A DNA stretch of 64,000 nt from Hyphomicrobiales bacterium (lineage in GTDB: Bacteria > Pseudomonadota > Alphaproteobacteria > Rhizobiales > Rhizobiaceae): NCBI GenBank assembly GCA_900469965.1, contig UBZP01000017.1, positions 248,001-312,000 of the forward strand, in the 5' to 3' direction. The stretch's first letter is position 1. Every line of letters begins with the position of its first letter. The position numbers were made by a program, and so were the translations under genes. The notes below the pieces were generated by a model, which had not been told where the DNA came from, searched no databases, and worked only from the letters and a program-made list of their open reading frames with translations. Below, one piece after another: positions 26,721 to 35,483 of the stretch.

Positions 26721-28082
26721 ATGCTGGACAAGCCCCGTGAAGCGATCGCCGAAGGCACGACGACGTCGGATACCCCCGTGTACATGCCCGGCTTCGGCAA
26801 TGATTTCGAGACGGAATCCCTGCCGGGCGCCCTGCCGCAGGGGCAGAACAGCCCGCAGCGCTGCAACTACGGCCTCTATGCCGAGCAGCTTTCCGGCTCG
26901 CCCTTCACCGCCCCGCGCGGCACCAACGAGCGGTCCTGGCTCTACCGCATCCGCCCGTCCGTCCGCCACACGCGCCGCTTCTCCAATTTCGGCTACCCGT
27001 TCTGGAAGACGGCGCCGTGCCTGGACGATCATTCGCTGCCGCTCGGGCAGCTGCGCTGGGACCCGCTGCCGGCGCCGACGGAACCGCTGAACTTCCTGGA
27101 AGGCATCCGCACGATGACCGCGGCGGGCGACGCCCTCACCCAGACGGGCATGGCCGCGCACGCCTATGTCTTCAACGCGGACATGGTCGACGACTATTTC
27201 TTCAACGCCGACGGCGAACTGCTGATCGTTCCGCAACTGGGTGCCATCCGGGTGTTCACCGAAATGGGCATCATCGACGTCGAGCCGCTGGAGATCTGCC
27301 TGGTCCCGCGCGGGATGATGTTCAAGGTCTCCCGTCTCGGCGAGGGTGACTGCTGGCGCGGCTACATCTGCGAGAACTACGGCGCGAAGTTCACCCTTCC
27401 CGACCGCGGGCCGATCGGCGCCAACTGCCTGGCCAATCCGCGCGACTTCAAGACGCCGGTCGCCGCCTTCGAGGACAAGGAGACGCCCTGCCGGGTACAG
27501 GTGAAGTGGTGCGGCAGGTTCTACGTGACCGAGATCGGCCACTCGCCGCTCGATGTCGTCGCCTGGCACGGCAACTACACGCCGTTCAAATACGATCTCC
27601 GGACCTATTCGCCGGTGGGCGCCATTCTCTTCGACCACCCCGACCCGTCGATCTTCACGGTGCTGACGGCGCCGTCGGGCGAGGAGGGAACGGCGAACAT
27701 CGACTTCGTCATCTTCCCGCCCCGCTGGCTGGTCGCCGAGCATACCTTCCGCCCGCCCTGGTACCACCGCAACATCATGAGCGAATTCATGGGGCTGATC
27801 CACGGGCAGTACGACGCCAAGGAGCAGGGCTTCGTTCCCGGCGGCATGAGCCTGCACAACATGATGCTGCCGCACGGCCCGGACGCCACCGGTTTTGAGA
27901 AGGCCTCGAGCGTCGAGCTGAAGCCGGTCAAGCTCGACCACACCATGGCCTTCATGTTCGAGACGCGGTTTCCCCAGCAACTCACCCGGTTCGCCGCGGA
28001 ACTGGAGACGCTGCAGGACAACTACATCGAATGCTGGGACGGCCTGGAGCGCCGCTTCGACGGCACGCCGGGCATCAAGTGA
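26721..28082 (+). CDS. hmgA: Homogentisate 1,2-dioxygenase
   Basis: A 453-residue non-haem iron dioxygenase, full length for the family. The N-terminal [13 protein letters not shown] signature is present, as are [18 protein letters not shown] and the C-terminal metal region [21 protein letters not shown], where His and Glu ligands sit, followed by a [10 protein letters not shown] segment. It opens the ring of homogentisate to maleylacetoacetate in tyrosine and phenylalanine breakdown. The ATG is 8 bases after AGGAGG; a GTG nine bases upstream is less likely. maiA and fahA for the next two steps lie downstream. Confidence 0.95.
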   Translation: MLDKPREAIAEGTTTSDTPVYMPGFGNDFETESLPGALPQGQNSPQRCNYGLYAEQLSGSPFTAPRGTNERSWLYRIRPSVRHTRRFSNFGYPFWKTAPCLDDHSLPLGQLRWDPLPAPTEPLNFLEGIRTMTAAGDALTQTGMAAHAYVFNADMVDDYFFNADGELLIVPQLGAIRVFTEMGIIDVEPLEICLVPRGMMFKVSRLGEGDCWRGYICENYGAKFTLPDRGPIGANCLANPRDFKTPVAAFEDKETPCRVQVKWCGRFYVTEIGHSPLDVVAWHGNYTPFKYDLRTYSPVGAILFDHPDPSIFTVLTAPSGEEGTANIDFVIFPPRWLVAEHTFRPPWYHRNIMSEFMGLIHGQYDAKEQGFVPGGMSLHNMMLPHGPDATGFEKASSVELKPVKLDHTMAFMFETRFPQQLTRFAAELETLQDNYIECWDGLERRFDGTPGIK

Positions 28083-28114
28083 TGACGGTGCTTCGCATGG
28101 ACCATTGAGGAGCG

Positions 28115-28678
28115 TCAGCCGCCGGCCTGCCAGGTCTTGACCGCCTCGAGCGGCCAGACGAGCATCAGGATGTTGAGGGCGAGCCCGTCCCGGATGAGGT
28201 AGGTCGTCAGCGCCTCGAAGAAGACGATGATCGCGATGCTGGCCCAGACCGGCAGGCGGGCCGCCAGGAAGAAGCCGATCACCATGGCGACGATGTCGGC
28301 CGCCGAATTGATGATGCTGTCGCCGAAATAATCGAGCGAGATGGTCGCTTCCCGGTAGCGGTTGATGATGAAGTTGGTGTTTTCGAAGATCTCCCAGGCG
28401 CATTCGACGACAAGCGCGAAGGTCAGCCGCGTGACGATGCTCGCCCGCGGCATGAGCCAGGTGAACAGCGCGTAGAACAGGATGCCATGGATGATGTGGC
28501 TCGGCGTGTACCAGTCGGAAAGGTGCTGGGAATTCTCGGAGGAAACGACGACGCCGTGCCAGAGCTTTACATAGCCGCATTTACAGATCCAGATTCGTCC
28601 CATCAAATGCAGGGTCACGGCGGTGGCTGCAATGGCTGCCGCGGCGACGGCGATCGACTTGGGGAGGGTCCGGTTCAA
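28115..28678 (-). CDS. UPF0314 (DUF2585) membrane protein
   Basis: A 187-residue membrane protein with about five helices. It has the family core MGRIWICKCGYVKLWHG, SQHLSDWYTPSHIIHGILFYAL, ECAWEIFENTNFIINRYREATISLDYFGDSI and NSAADI. UPF0314 proteins occur widely in Rhizobiales without a known function; the conserved D/H/E residues on the membrane faces look enzyme-like. No ATG fits the family N-terminus, so the TTG at 28678, with AGGAAA about 10 bases upstream, is taken as the start; it is uncertain. The gene faces away from fahA. Confidence 0.75.
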   Translation of the reverse strand: MNRTLPKSIAVAAAAIAATAVTLHLMGRIWICKCGYVKLWHGVVVSSENSQHLSDWYTPSHIIHGILFYALFTWLMPRASIVTRLTFALVVECAWEIFENTNFIINRYREATISLDYFGDSIINSAADIVAMVIGFFLAARLPVWASIAIIVFFEALTTYLIRDGLALNILMLVWPLEAVKTWQAGG

Positions 28679-28784
28679 GCGAGTGGCTTTCCTGGCGGGC
28701 TGGGAGGGCGGTGAAGGACAGGGATTCGCGTCGGCGCGACGATGCCACGACGGCGGCGGCAAAGACAAGATCAAGGGAGGAAGC

Positions 28785-29801
28785 ATGAAACTTGCAACAC
28801 TGAAGGACAGCACGCGCGACGGCCGGCTGGTGGTCGTTTCCAGGGACCTGACGCGCTGCTCGGAGGTGGGCCACATCGCCCGCACCCTGCAGGCGGCACT
28901 CGACGACTGGGCCCATGCCGGCCCGCGGCTTGCCCGCGTGGCGGAGGGGATCGAGACCGGATCGCAGCCCACCATGCGGTTTCATGAGCACGAGGCGGCC
29001 TCGCCGTTGCCGCGCGCCTATCAGTGGGCGGACGGCTCGGCCTACGTCAACCATGTCGAGCTGGTGCGCAAGGCGCGCAACGCCGAGATGCCGGCCAGCT
29101 TCTGGACCGATCCGCTGATGTACCAGGGCGGCTCGGACAGCTTCCTCGGCCCCCGCGATCCGATCGTGGTGGCAGACGAGGCCTACGGCATCGACATGGA
29201 AGGCGAGATTGCCGTCATCGTCGACGACGTGGCGATGGGCGCGAGCGTCGAGGACGCCCGCGCGGCGATCCGGCTCGTCATGCTCGTCAACGACGTCTCG
29301 CTGCGGGGGCTCATTCCGGCCGAGCTCGCCAAGGGCTTCGGCTTCTTCCAGTCCAAGCCGTCGTCGGCCTTTTCGCCGGTGGCGGTGTCGCCCGACGAGC
29401 TGGGCGAGGCCTGGAAGGACGGCAAGCTGCACCTGCCGCTCCTGGTGTCGCTGAACGGCAAGCCGTTCGGCCGCGCCGACGCCGGGGTCGACATGACCTT
29501 CGACTTCGGCCAGCTCGTGGCCCATGCGGCGCGCACGCGCCCCCTCGTCGCCGGCTCCATCATCGGTTCGGGAACCGTCTCCAACAAGCTCGACGGCGGA
29601 CCGGGCAAGCCCGTCTCCGAAGGGGGCAGGGGATATTCCTGCATTGCCGAGCTGCGCATGATCGAGACGATCGCAACCGGCACGGCCAGGACCCCGTTCA
29701 TGAAGTTCGGCGACACGGTCCGGATCGAGATGAAGGACCAGACCGGGCATTCCATCTTCGGCGCCATCGAGCAGACCGTGAAGCGTTCCGAACCGTCATG
29801 A
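28785..29801 (+). CDS. fahA: Fumarylacetoacetate hydrolase
   Basis: A 338-residue FAH-family protein. Metal-binding acidic residues appear in the DMEGEIAVIVDDV segment near residue 135, followed by VNDVSLRG near 170, KGFGFFQSKPSSAFSPVAVSPDELG and the late GSIIGSGTVSNK and FGDTVRIEM motifs. It cleaves fumarylacetoacetate to fumarate and acetoacetate, the last step of homogentisate breakdown. GGGAGGAAGC gives a good ribosome binding site. The gene is followed by maiA after 78 bases and is divergent from the UPF0314 gene. Confidence 0.92.
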   Translation: MKLATLKDSTRDGRLVVVSRDLTRCSEVGHIARTLQAALDDWAHAGPRLARVAEGIETGSQPTMRFHEHEAASPLPRAYQWADGSAYVNHVELVRKARNAEMPASFWTDPLMYQGGSDSFLGPRDPIVVADEAYGIDMEGEIAVIVDDVAMGASVEDARAAIRLVMLVNDVSLRGLIPAELAKGFGFFQSKPSSAFSPVAVSPDELGEAWKDGKLHLPLLVSLNGKPFGRADAGVDMTFDFGQLVAHAARTRPLVAGSIIGSGTVSNKLDGGPGKPVSEGGRGYSCIAELRMIETIATGTARTPFMKFGDTVRIEMKDQTGHSIFGAIEQTVKRSEPS

Positions 29802-29879
29802 CACTCGACCCGAGGATCATTTCCGGCGCGGCAGAAGCAGGGCCGAGCAGTTCGTGGCTGCACGGGCGGAGGGACACGG

Positions 29880-30521
29880 ATGGATGAGATCGTCCTCTAC
29901 GACTACTGGCGCTCGTCGGCGAGCTATCGCGTCCGCATCGCGCTGAACAGCCTTGGCGTGGCCCACCGCAGGGTGCCCGTCAACCTGCTGGAAGGCGCGC
30001 ACAAGGCGCCCGAGCACCTGGACCGCAATCCGCAAGGGCTCGTGCCGGCGCTTCGGATCGACGGCCTGATGATGACCCAGTCGCTGTCGATCATCGAGTA
30101 TCTCGACGAGACCCGCGGCCCGGCGGGCTTCCTGCCGGCGGACCCGCCCGGTCGCCAGCGGGTGCGGGCGCTCGCCCAGGCGATTGCGATGGATATCCAC
30201 CCGGTCTGCAATCTCGGCGTGGTCGGCCATGTCATGGAACTGACGGGACGAGGGGAGGCGGCGCGGGCCGAATGGATGGTCAAGTTCATCGGCGAGGGCC
30301 TCTCGGCCGTCGAGCGCATGCTGGAGGATCCCCGCACGGGGACCTTCTGCCATGGCGAGGGTCCGTCGATCGCTGATTTCTGCCTCGTCCCGCAGGTCTA
30401 CAACGCCGACCGCTGGGGCGTCGACATGGCCCGCTTCTCCCGGATCCGCAGCATCGCAGCCGTGTGCGAAGCGCTGCCAGCCTTCCAGGCGGCGCATCCC
30501 GAACGGGTGAAGCCGCAATAG
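29880..30521 (+). CDS. maiA: Maleylacetoacetate isomerase
   Basis: A 213-residue glutathione transferase of the zeta class. The zeta active-site motif SSASYRVRIAL is at about residues 13-23. NPQGLVPAL and TQSLSIIEYLDE (glutathione-site residues) follow, then the C-terminal helical domain with GPSIADFCLVPQVYNADRWGVDM. It isomerises maleylacetoacetate to fumarylacetoacetate using glutathione, linking hmgA to fahA. A 10-base-pair hairpin at 30552-30579 may end the transcript. Confidence 0.93.
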   Translation: MDEIVLYDYWRSSASYRVRIALNSLGVAHRRVPVNLLEGAHKAPEHLDRNPQGLVPALRIDGLMMTQSLSIIEYLDETRGPAGFLPADPPGRQRVRALAQAIAMDIHPVCNLGVVGHVMELTGRGEAARAEWMVKFIGEGLSAVERMLEDPRTGTFCHGEGPSIADFCLVPQVYNADRWGVDMARFSRIRSIAAVCEALPAFQAAHPERVKPQ

Positions 30522-30914
30522 TCCCGCAAGAAGGGTGTTTTCCGCGCGGCCGGCCAGGCGGAAGACCGGCCGCCTGGCCGCTACGAAGCCGGAAATGAAT
30601 GTGTTCACAAAAATGTCAACTGGCGCGAATAGAGCCGCTCCGAGGCCCGTCTTCTTTGTGTTGGGGCAGAGCGCGTAGGTTCCGCGCAATCGTGCAAATT
30701 TCGCGAACGGTGCGATCGTCGGTTCGGCGTCGCTTTCTCCCCACGTGTACTGGGCGTCTGTCGTTCATCGCTTCTTCGAAGCAGCCATCAGCCGAGAAGC
30801 GAGACGCGACCCTGGCGGCCCGCTCGACAGCGCGCCGGACGCCATTGCGTGCCGCAAGTCGTGCTTCGAGGCGAAGAGATTGCCCTTTGGCGCAGAATCC
30901 TGGATAGACGACCC
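30522..30914. other. Gap between maiA and the MarR gene
   Basis: About 390 bases without a convincing gene. A strong hairpin GGCCAGGCGG/CCGCCTGGCC (30552-30579, 8-base loop) lies 30 bases past maiA; it lacks a T-run but is the best candidate for its terminator. The rest should hold the promoter of the MarR-type gene. Confidence 0.5.
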
Positions 30915-31415
30915 ATGAGCGAAACGAACCAGGCCTACACCTATCCCGTTGCCGACGATCATCTTTTGCCGCGCAACACCCGTCGTTCGTTGCCGATCGC
31001 GCTGCTCAGGGCGCGCGAGGCGGTGATGAGCCATTTCCGGCCGATGCTGGTGAAGTACGACGTGACCGAGCAGCAGTGGCGCGTCATCCGCGTCCTTGCC
31101 GAAGCGGACATGCTCGACGCGTCGGAAGTGGCCGAAAAGACCTTCATCCTCGCCCCCAGCCTGACGCGGATGATCAAGTCGCTGGAGGAGCGTGGCTTCA
31201 TCACCCGCCACAAGGACCAGGAGGACGGCCGGCGCGTCCTGTTGAAGATCGCGCCCGCCGGGCTTGCGATCATCAATACGGTGACGCCGGACAGCTGTGC
31301 GATCTACGACCATATCGAGGCCCGCTACGGCAAGGAGCGCGTCGAGCATCTGATCGATCTCCTGAACGATCTCGCGCTCCTGAAGAGCGACGAGCCGTTC
31401 ATCGCCGAGGAATAG
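30915..31415 (+). CDS. MarR-family regulator, HpaR-like
   Basis: A 166-residue MarR protein with a winged helix (about residues 45-115). Visible stretches are LVKYDVTEQQWRVIRVLAEADMLDASEVAEKTFILAPSLTRMIKSLEERGFITRHKDQEDGRR in sequence (broken here only by commentary limits), i.e. recognition helix then the basic wing. The closest well-known group is HpaR, the repressor of homoprotocatechuate genes. Given the neighbours, control of the homogentisate genes by an aromatic ligand is likely. The ATG at 30915 fits HpaR length; an upstream in-frame start at 30849 lacks support. Confidence 0.83.
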   Translation: MSETNQAYTYPVADDHLLPRNTRRSLPIALLRAREAVMSHFRPMLVKYDVTEQQWRVIRVLAEADMLDASEVAEKTFILAPSLTRMIKSLEERGFITRHKDQEDGRRVLLKIAPAGLAIINTVTPDSCAIYDHIEARYGKERVEHLIDLLNDLALLKSDEPFIAEE

Positions 31416-31458
31416 CGCGGGCGGGGTTCGCCGTCTGCCGGGATCCGGCAGAAGCGAA

Positions 31459-31486
31459 AGCGCCCGGATCCACCGACCCGGGCGCT
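31459..31486. terminator. Hairpin between convergent MarR and gabD genes
   Basis: AGCGCCCGG and CCGGGCGCT form a 9-base-pair stem with a 10-base loop between the stops of the two convergent genes. It could serve both directions; T-runs are absent. Confidence 0.55.
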
Positions 31487-31514
31487 CGCAGACGGTCGCA
31501 GACCTGGCCTTGCC

Positions 31515-32996
31515 TCAGGCGAGGTTGCCCATGCAGAGATATTTCATCTCGAGATAGTCGTCGGCGCCGTGGCTCGAGCCCTCGCGCCCGAGGCCGGACT
31601 GCTTGATCCCGCCGAAGGGAGCGGCCTCCGAGGAGATCAGGCCGGTATTGATGCCGACCATGCCGTATTCCAGCGCTTCCGCCACCTTCCACACCTTCTT
31701 CAGGTCGGCGGCGAAGAAATAGGCGGCCAGTCCGAACTCGGTATCGTTGGCCTGCGCGATCACGTCGTCGACGGTGTCGAAGCGGAACAGCGGCGCAACC
31801 GGGCCGAAGGTCTCCTCGCGCGCCACCCTCATGGTGCGGTCGACGCCGGTGAGGATCGTCGGCTGGAAGAACGTGCCTTCGCCGGCAAAACGCTTGCCGC
31901 CGGCAACCACCTTCGCGCCCTTGGACACCGCGTCGGCGACATGCGCCTCGACCTTCTCGATCGCGGCCTCCTCGATCAGCGGACCGATCGCCACGCCCGC
32001 CTCGAAGCCGTTGCCGACGGAAAGCTGCTTCACTCTTGCCGCAAGCTTCTCGGCAAAGGCGTCGTAGACGTTCGCCTGGACGTAGATGCGGTTGGCGCAG
32101 ACGCAGGTCTGGCCGGCATTGCGGTATTTCGAGGTGAGCGCGCCCTCCACGGCGGCGTCGATGTCGGCATCGTCGAAGACGATGAACGGCGCGTTGCCGC
32201 CGAGCTCCAGGCTGACCTTCTTGATCTGGTCGGCGCACTGGCGCATCAGGATGCGGCCCACCTCGGTGGAGCCGGTGAACGAGATCTTGCGCACCTTCGG
32301 GTTGAAGCAGAGCTCCTTGCCGATCGCCGGTCCGTCCGTGCCGACGACGACATTGAACACGCCGGCCGGAACCCCCGCCTTCTCCGCCAGCACCGCCAGC
32401 GCGATCGCCGACAGCGGCGTCTGCTCGGCCGGCTTGGAGACGACGGTGCAGCCGACCGCGAGCGCCGGCGCGATCTTGCGGGCGATCATGGCGGCGGGGA
32501 AGTTCCACGGGGTGATCGTGCCGACGACGCCGACCGGCTGCTTGATGACGAGCATGCGCTTGTCCACCGAGGGCGCGGGGATCGTCTCGCCGTTGATGCG
32601 CTTGGCCTCTTCCGCGTACCACTCGACATAGGATGCGGCATAGAGGATCTCGCCCTTCGCGTCCGCCAGCGGCTTGCCCATCTCCGCCGTCAGGATCGCG
32701 GCGAGTTCGTCGGCATTGGCAATCATCAGGTCATGCCACTTGCGCAGGATGGCGCTCCGCTCCTTGGCCGGGCGTGCCGCCCATGCCGGCTGGGCCCTGT
32801 GGGCGGCGTCGATCGCCGCCGACGTCTCTGCGGCGCCCATCTCCGGCAGCGTTGCCAGCGTCTCGCCGGTGGCCGGGTTGATGACGTCGAACGTCGTGGT
32901 GCCGTTGCCGCTGGTCCAGCTGCCGTCGATGAAGCCGCGGTCACGCAGGAAATCGGTCGAGGTGAGGTGCCGGGTGAGGGCGTCGTAGAAGGCCAT
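31515..32996 (-). CDS. gabD: Succinate-semialdehyde dehydrogenase (NAD(P))
   Basis: A 493-residue aldehyde dehydrogenase of the GabD group. It shows TPWNFPAAMIARKIAPALAVG (cofactor site) near residue 160, the FTGSTEVGR loop near 242, the base-supplying ELGGNAPF near 266, and the nucleophile cysteine in NAGQTCVC near 299. It oxidises succinate semialdehyde to succinate in GABA breakdown, after gabT. The gene starts 85 bases after gabT on the same strand, probably one operon. A related role, oxidation of 2-oxoglutarate semialdehyde made by the uronate operon, cannot be excluded. Confidence 0.92.
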   Translation of the reverse strand: MAFYDALTRHLTSTDFLRDRGFIDGSWTSGNGTTTFDVINPATGETLATLPEMGAAETSAAIDAAHRAQPAWAARPAKERSAILRKWHDLMIANADELAAILTAEMGKPLADAKGEILYAASYVEWYAEEAKRINGETIPAPSVDKRMLVIKQPVGVVGTITPWNFPAAMIARKIAPALAVGCTVVSKPAEQTPLSAIALAVLAEKAGVPAGVFNVVVGTDGPAIGKELCFNPKVRKISFTGSTEVGRILMRQCADQIKKVSLELGGNAPFIVFDDADIDAAVEGALTSKYRNAGQTCVCANRIYVQANVYDAFAEKLAARVKQLSVGNGFEAGVAIGPLIEEAAIEKVEAHVADAVSKGAKVVAGGKRFAGEGTFFQPTILTGVDRTMRVAREETFGPVAPLFRFDTVDDVIAQANDTEFGLAAYFFAADLKKVWKVAEALEYGMVGINTGLISSEAAPFGGIKQSGLGREGSSHGADDYLEMKYLCMGNLA

Positions 32997-33081
32997 GTGA
33001 GCATTCCTTCGAACAAGGGAGCAGTGTCGCCCGGACGTGCGCCCGGGCGTCGTGGTGGTTTCGGGATGGAAGCGCGTCGCC

Positions 33082-34359
33082 TCAGGCGGCGCGGGCTTCG
33101 AGCATCGCCGCTTCGAGAATGTCGAGCGCCTCGGCGAAGACCTCGTCCTGCACCGTCAGCGGTGCCAGGAAGCGGATGACGTTGCCGTGCACGCCGCAGG
33201 TGAGCAGGATCAGCCCCTTCTCCAGCGCTTTCAGCCGCACCTTGTTGGCGAAGTCGGCGCTCGGCAGCCTGGTCTTGGCGTCGTTGAACTCCACCGCGTT
33301 CATGAAGCCGGGCCCGCGGATGTCGACGATCTCCGGCACCTTCTCGCGCAGCGATTCCAGGCGCTGCTTGAGGCGGTTGCCGAGGCTCGTGGCGCGGTTG
33401 CACAGGTCCTCGTCCTTGATGACGTCGAGGACCGCATGGGCGGCGGCGACGGCGATCGGGTTGCCGGCATAGGTGCCGCCGAGGCCGCCCGGGCCCGGCG
33501 CATCCATGATGTCGGCGCGGCCGGTGACGGCGGCGATCGGGAAGCCGCCGCCGAGGCCCTTGGCCATCGTCGTCAGGTCCGCCACCACGCCGTGGTGCTC
33601 CATGGCAAACAGCTTGCCGGTCCGGCCGAAGCCGGTCTGGACCTCGTCCGCAATCAGCAGGATGCCGTGCTGGTCGCAGATCTCGCGGATCTGCTTCAGG
33701 AACGACGTCTGCGCCGGATAGAAGCCGCCTTCGCCCTGCACCGGCTCGATGATGATCGCCGCGACCCGGTTCGGATCGACGTCGGCGGCAAACAGCTTCT
33801 TCAGCGCGGCGATCGACTGCTCGGCGGAGGTGCCGTGCAGTTCGACTGGGAAGGGCACGTGGAAGACATCGGCCGGCATCGCGCCGAAGCCGACCTTGTA
33901 GGGGACGACCTTGCCGGTGAGCGCCATGCCCATGAAGGTGCGGCCGTGGAAACCGCCGCCGAAGGCTACGACGGCCTGGCGGCCGGTCGCCGCACGGGCG
34001 ATCTTGACGGCGTTCTCGACGGCTTCGGCGCCGGTCGTGACGAAGATCGTCTTCTTGGCGAAGTCGCCGGGGACGAGCTGGTTCAGCCGCTCGGCGAGCT
34101 CGACGTAATTCTCGTAGGGAACGACCTGGTGGCAGGTATGGGTGAAGCGGTCGAGCTGCTTCTTCACCGCCTCGATGACGCGCGGATGGCGGTGGCCGGT
34201 GTTGACGACGGCGATGCCGGCGGCGAAGTCGATGTAGCGATTGCCTTCCTTGTCCCAGATCTCGGCGTTTTCGGCGCGATCGGCATAGATCTGCGTGGTC
34301 ATGCCGACCCCGCGGGAGATGGCTGCGTTCTTGCGGTCGGTGAGGGATGTCGCGGTCAT
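33082..34359 (-). CDS. gabT: 4-aminobutyrate transaminase
   Basis: A 425-residue class III aminotransferase with PLP. Visible motifs are YIDFAAGIAVVNTGHRHP near residue 50, FVTTGAEAVENAVKIARAATGR near 105, GFHGRT near 140, the PLP-aspartate strand LIADEVQTGFGRTG near 240 and the PLP-lysine region TTMAKGLGGGFPIAAV near 267. It converts GABA and 2-oxoglutarate to succinate semialdehyde and glutamate. The ATG at 34359 is preceded by AGGA; longer frames run into the operator region. The regulator gene at 34564 is divergent. Confidence 0.93.
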   Translation of the reverse strand: MTATSLTDRKNAAISRGVGMTTQIYADRAENAEIWDKEGNRYIDFAAGIAVVNTGHRHPRVIEAVKKQLDRFTHTCHQVVPYENYVELAERLNQLVPGDFAKKTIFVTTGAEAVENAVKIARAATGRQAVVAFGGGFHGRTFMGMALTGKVVPYKVGFGAMPADVFHVPFPVELHGTSAEQSIAALKKLFAADVDPNRVAAIIIEPVQGEGGFYPAQTSFLKQIREICDQHGILLIADEVQTGFGRTGKLFAMEHHGVVADLTTMAKGLGGGFPIAAVTGRADIMDAPGPGGLGGTYAGNPIAVAAAHAVLDVIKDEDLCNRATSLGNRLKQRLESLREKVPEIVDIRGPGFMNAVEFNDAKTRLPSADFANKVRLKALEKGLILLTCGVHGNVIRFLAPLTVQDEVFAEALDILEAAMLEARAA

Positions 34360-34391
34360 CTGGCAGATCCTGACGTTGGAGGAATTCAGAT

Positions 34392-34442
34392 CTTGCATTT
34401 TTTCTGCAAGATTTTGTGCAATTCCTACATTTTTTCTGTAAG
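34392..34442. promoter_or_regulatory. Two tandem palindromic operators between gabT and its regulator
   Basis: CTTGCA-N7-TGCAAG (34392-34410) and CCTACA-N7-TGTAAG (34424-34442) share the spacer TTTTTTC and are 32 bases apart centre to centre, about three helical turns, so both lie on one face of the DNA. They are the obvious binding sites for the divergently encoded regulator. Confidence 0.65.
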
Positions 34443-34563
34443 ATTGCAACGGAAATTTTGAGCGTGCGAGGCCGCCGCGGGCGATGGGAGCGGACGGGGC
34501 GCGCCGGGAGCCCGCAAGCTGCTATAAGCATCAAGAATAACACAAGAATCAGGGATCATTGGC

Positions 34564-35388
34564 ATGAGCGATCCGCAGACGGTGCATTACAAGGTGGCGG
34601 AGGCCGCCCGGCTCGCCGGCGTATCGGCGTCGACGCTGCGTCTGTGGGAAAGCCAGGGCCTGGTGGTCCCGGGCCGCTCGGCGACCGGCCACAGGCAGTA
34701 CAGCGCCGACGACGTGGCGCGGTTGAAGAAGATCTCCTGGTATCGCGCCGAGCGCGGGCTCAATCCGGCGGCGATCCGCGAGGCGCTGGAGGCCGAGGGG
34801 GCGGCATCGGATGCGATCCCGGCTCCGTCCGGCGAGGGCGATGCGGCGCAAGGGGTGGGGCGCAAGTTCCGGGCGCTCCGGCATGCGGCGGGCAAGACGC
34901 TGGAGCAGGTCGCCGGCGATATCGGCATCGCCACGTCGGTCCTGTCCACCTTCGAGCGCACCTCGCAGGGTGTGAGCTTTCGCGCGATGCACGACCTGGC
35001 CGAATACTACGGCACCACCGTCTCGAAGCTCTCGGGCGAGGACGATATGGAGCGGCGCAGCGTCGTGCGCGCCGACGAATGGAACCTGTGGCCGGAGACC
35101 TCGCCGGGCGTGGTCGTGCAGGTTTTGGCCGACGGCCGCAACATGATGGATTGCCATCGCTTCGTGCTGTCTCCGGGCGCCTCGAGCGACGGCGCCTATC
35201 GCCACGAGGGCGAGGAGTTCATCCACGTGATCTCCGGCCGGTTCGAGATGGTGCTCGACGGCGACGAGTTCCATGACCTCGGACCGGGCGATTCCATCTA
35301 TTTCGACAGCCGTCGCCATCATTCCTGGCGCAATCGCCACGACGGCGAGACGGTGCTCTTGTGGATCAATACGCCGCCGACGTTCTGA
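34564..35388 (+). CDS. MerR-Xre-cupin fusion regulator
   Basis: A 274-residue protein with three parts. Residues 9-75 form a MerR-type winged helix (KVAEAARLAGVSASTLRLWESQG). Residues 100-160 form a Cro/cI-type helix-turn-helix (FRALRHAAGKTLEQVAGDIGIATSVLSTFERTSQG). Residues 180-270 form a cupin domain (YRHEGEEFIHVISGRFEM, then PGDSIYFDSRRHHSWRN), probably the small-molecule sensor. Xre-cupin proteins such as PuuR control putrescine and GABA use. It is divergent from gabT-gabD across 204 bases that hold two tandem palindromes, so it most likely regulates them. The two DNA-binding domains in one chain are unusual. Confidence 0.8.
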   Translation: MSDPQTVHYKVAEAARLAGVSASTLRLWESQGLVVPGRSATGHRQYSADDVARLKKISWYRAERGLNPAAIREALEAEGAASDAIPAPSGEGDAAQGVGRKFRALRHAAGKTLEQVAGDIGIATSVLSTFERTSQGVSFRAMHDLAEYYGTTVSKLSGEDDMERRSVVRADEWNLWPETSPGVVVQVLADGRNMMDCHRFVLSPGASSDGAYRHEGEEFIHVISGRFEMVLDGDEFHDLGPGDSIYFDSRRHHSWRNRHDGETVLLWINTPPTF

Positions 35389-35483
35389 TCCCGCTCCCCC
35401 ACTCGAATTTGCAGCGTCGGACCCTAGTTCACACTCTGGGTTTGCCGCGGCATCACAAGCGCAACTGGTCAGGGGGACGCGCA

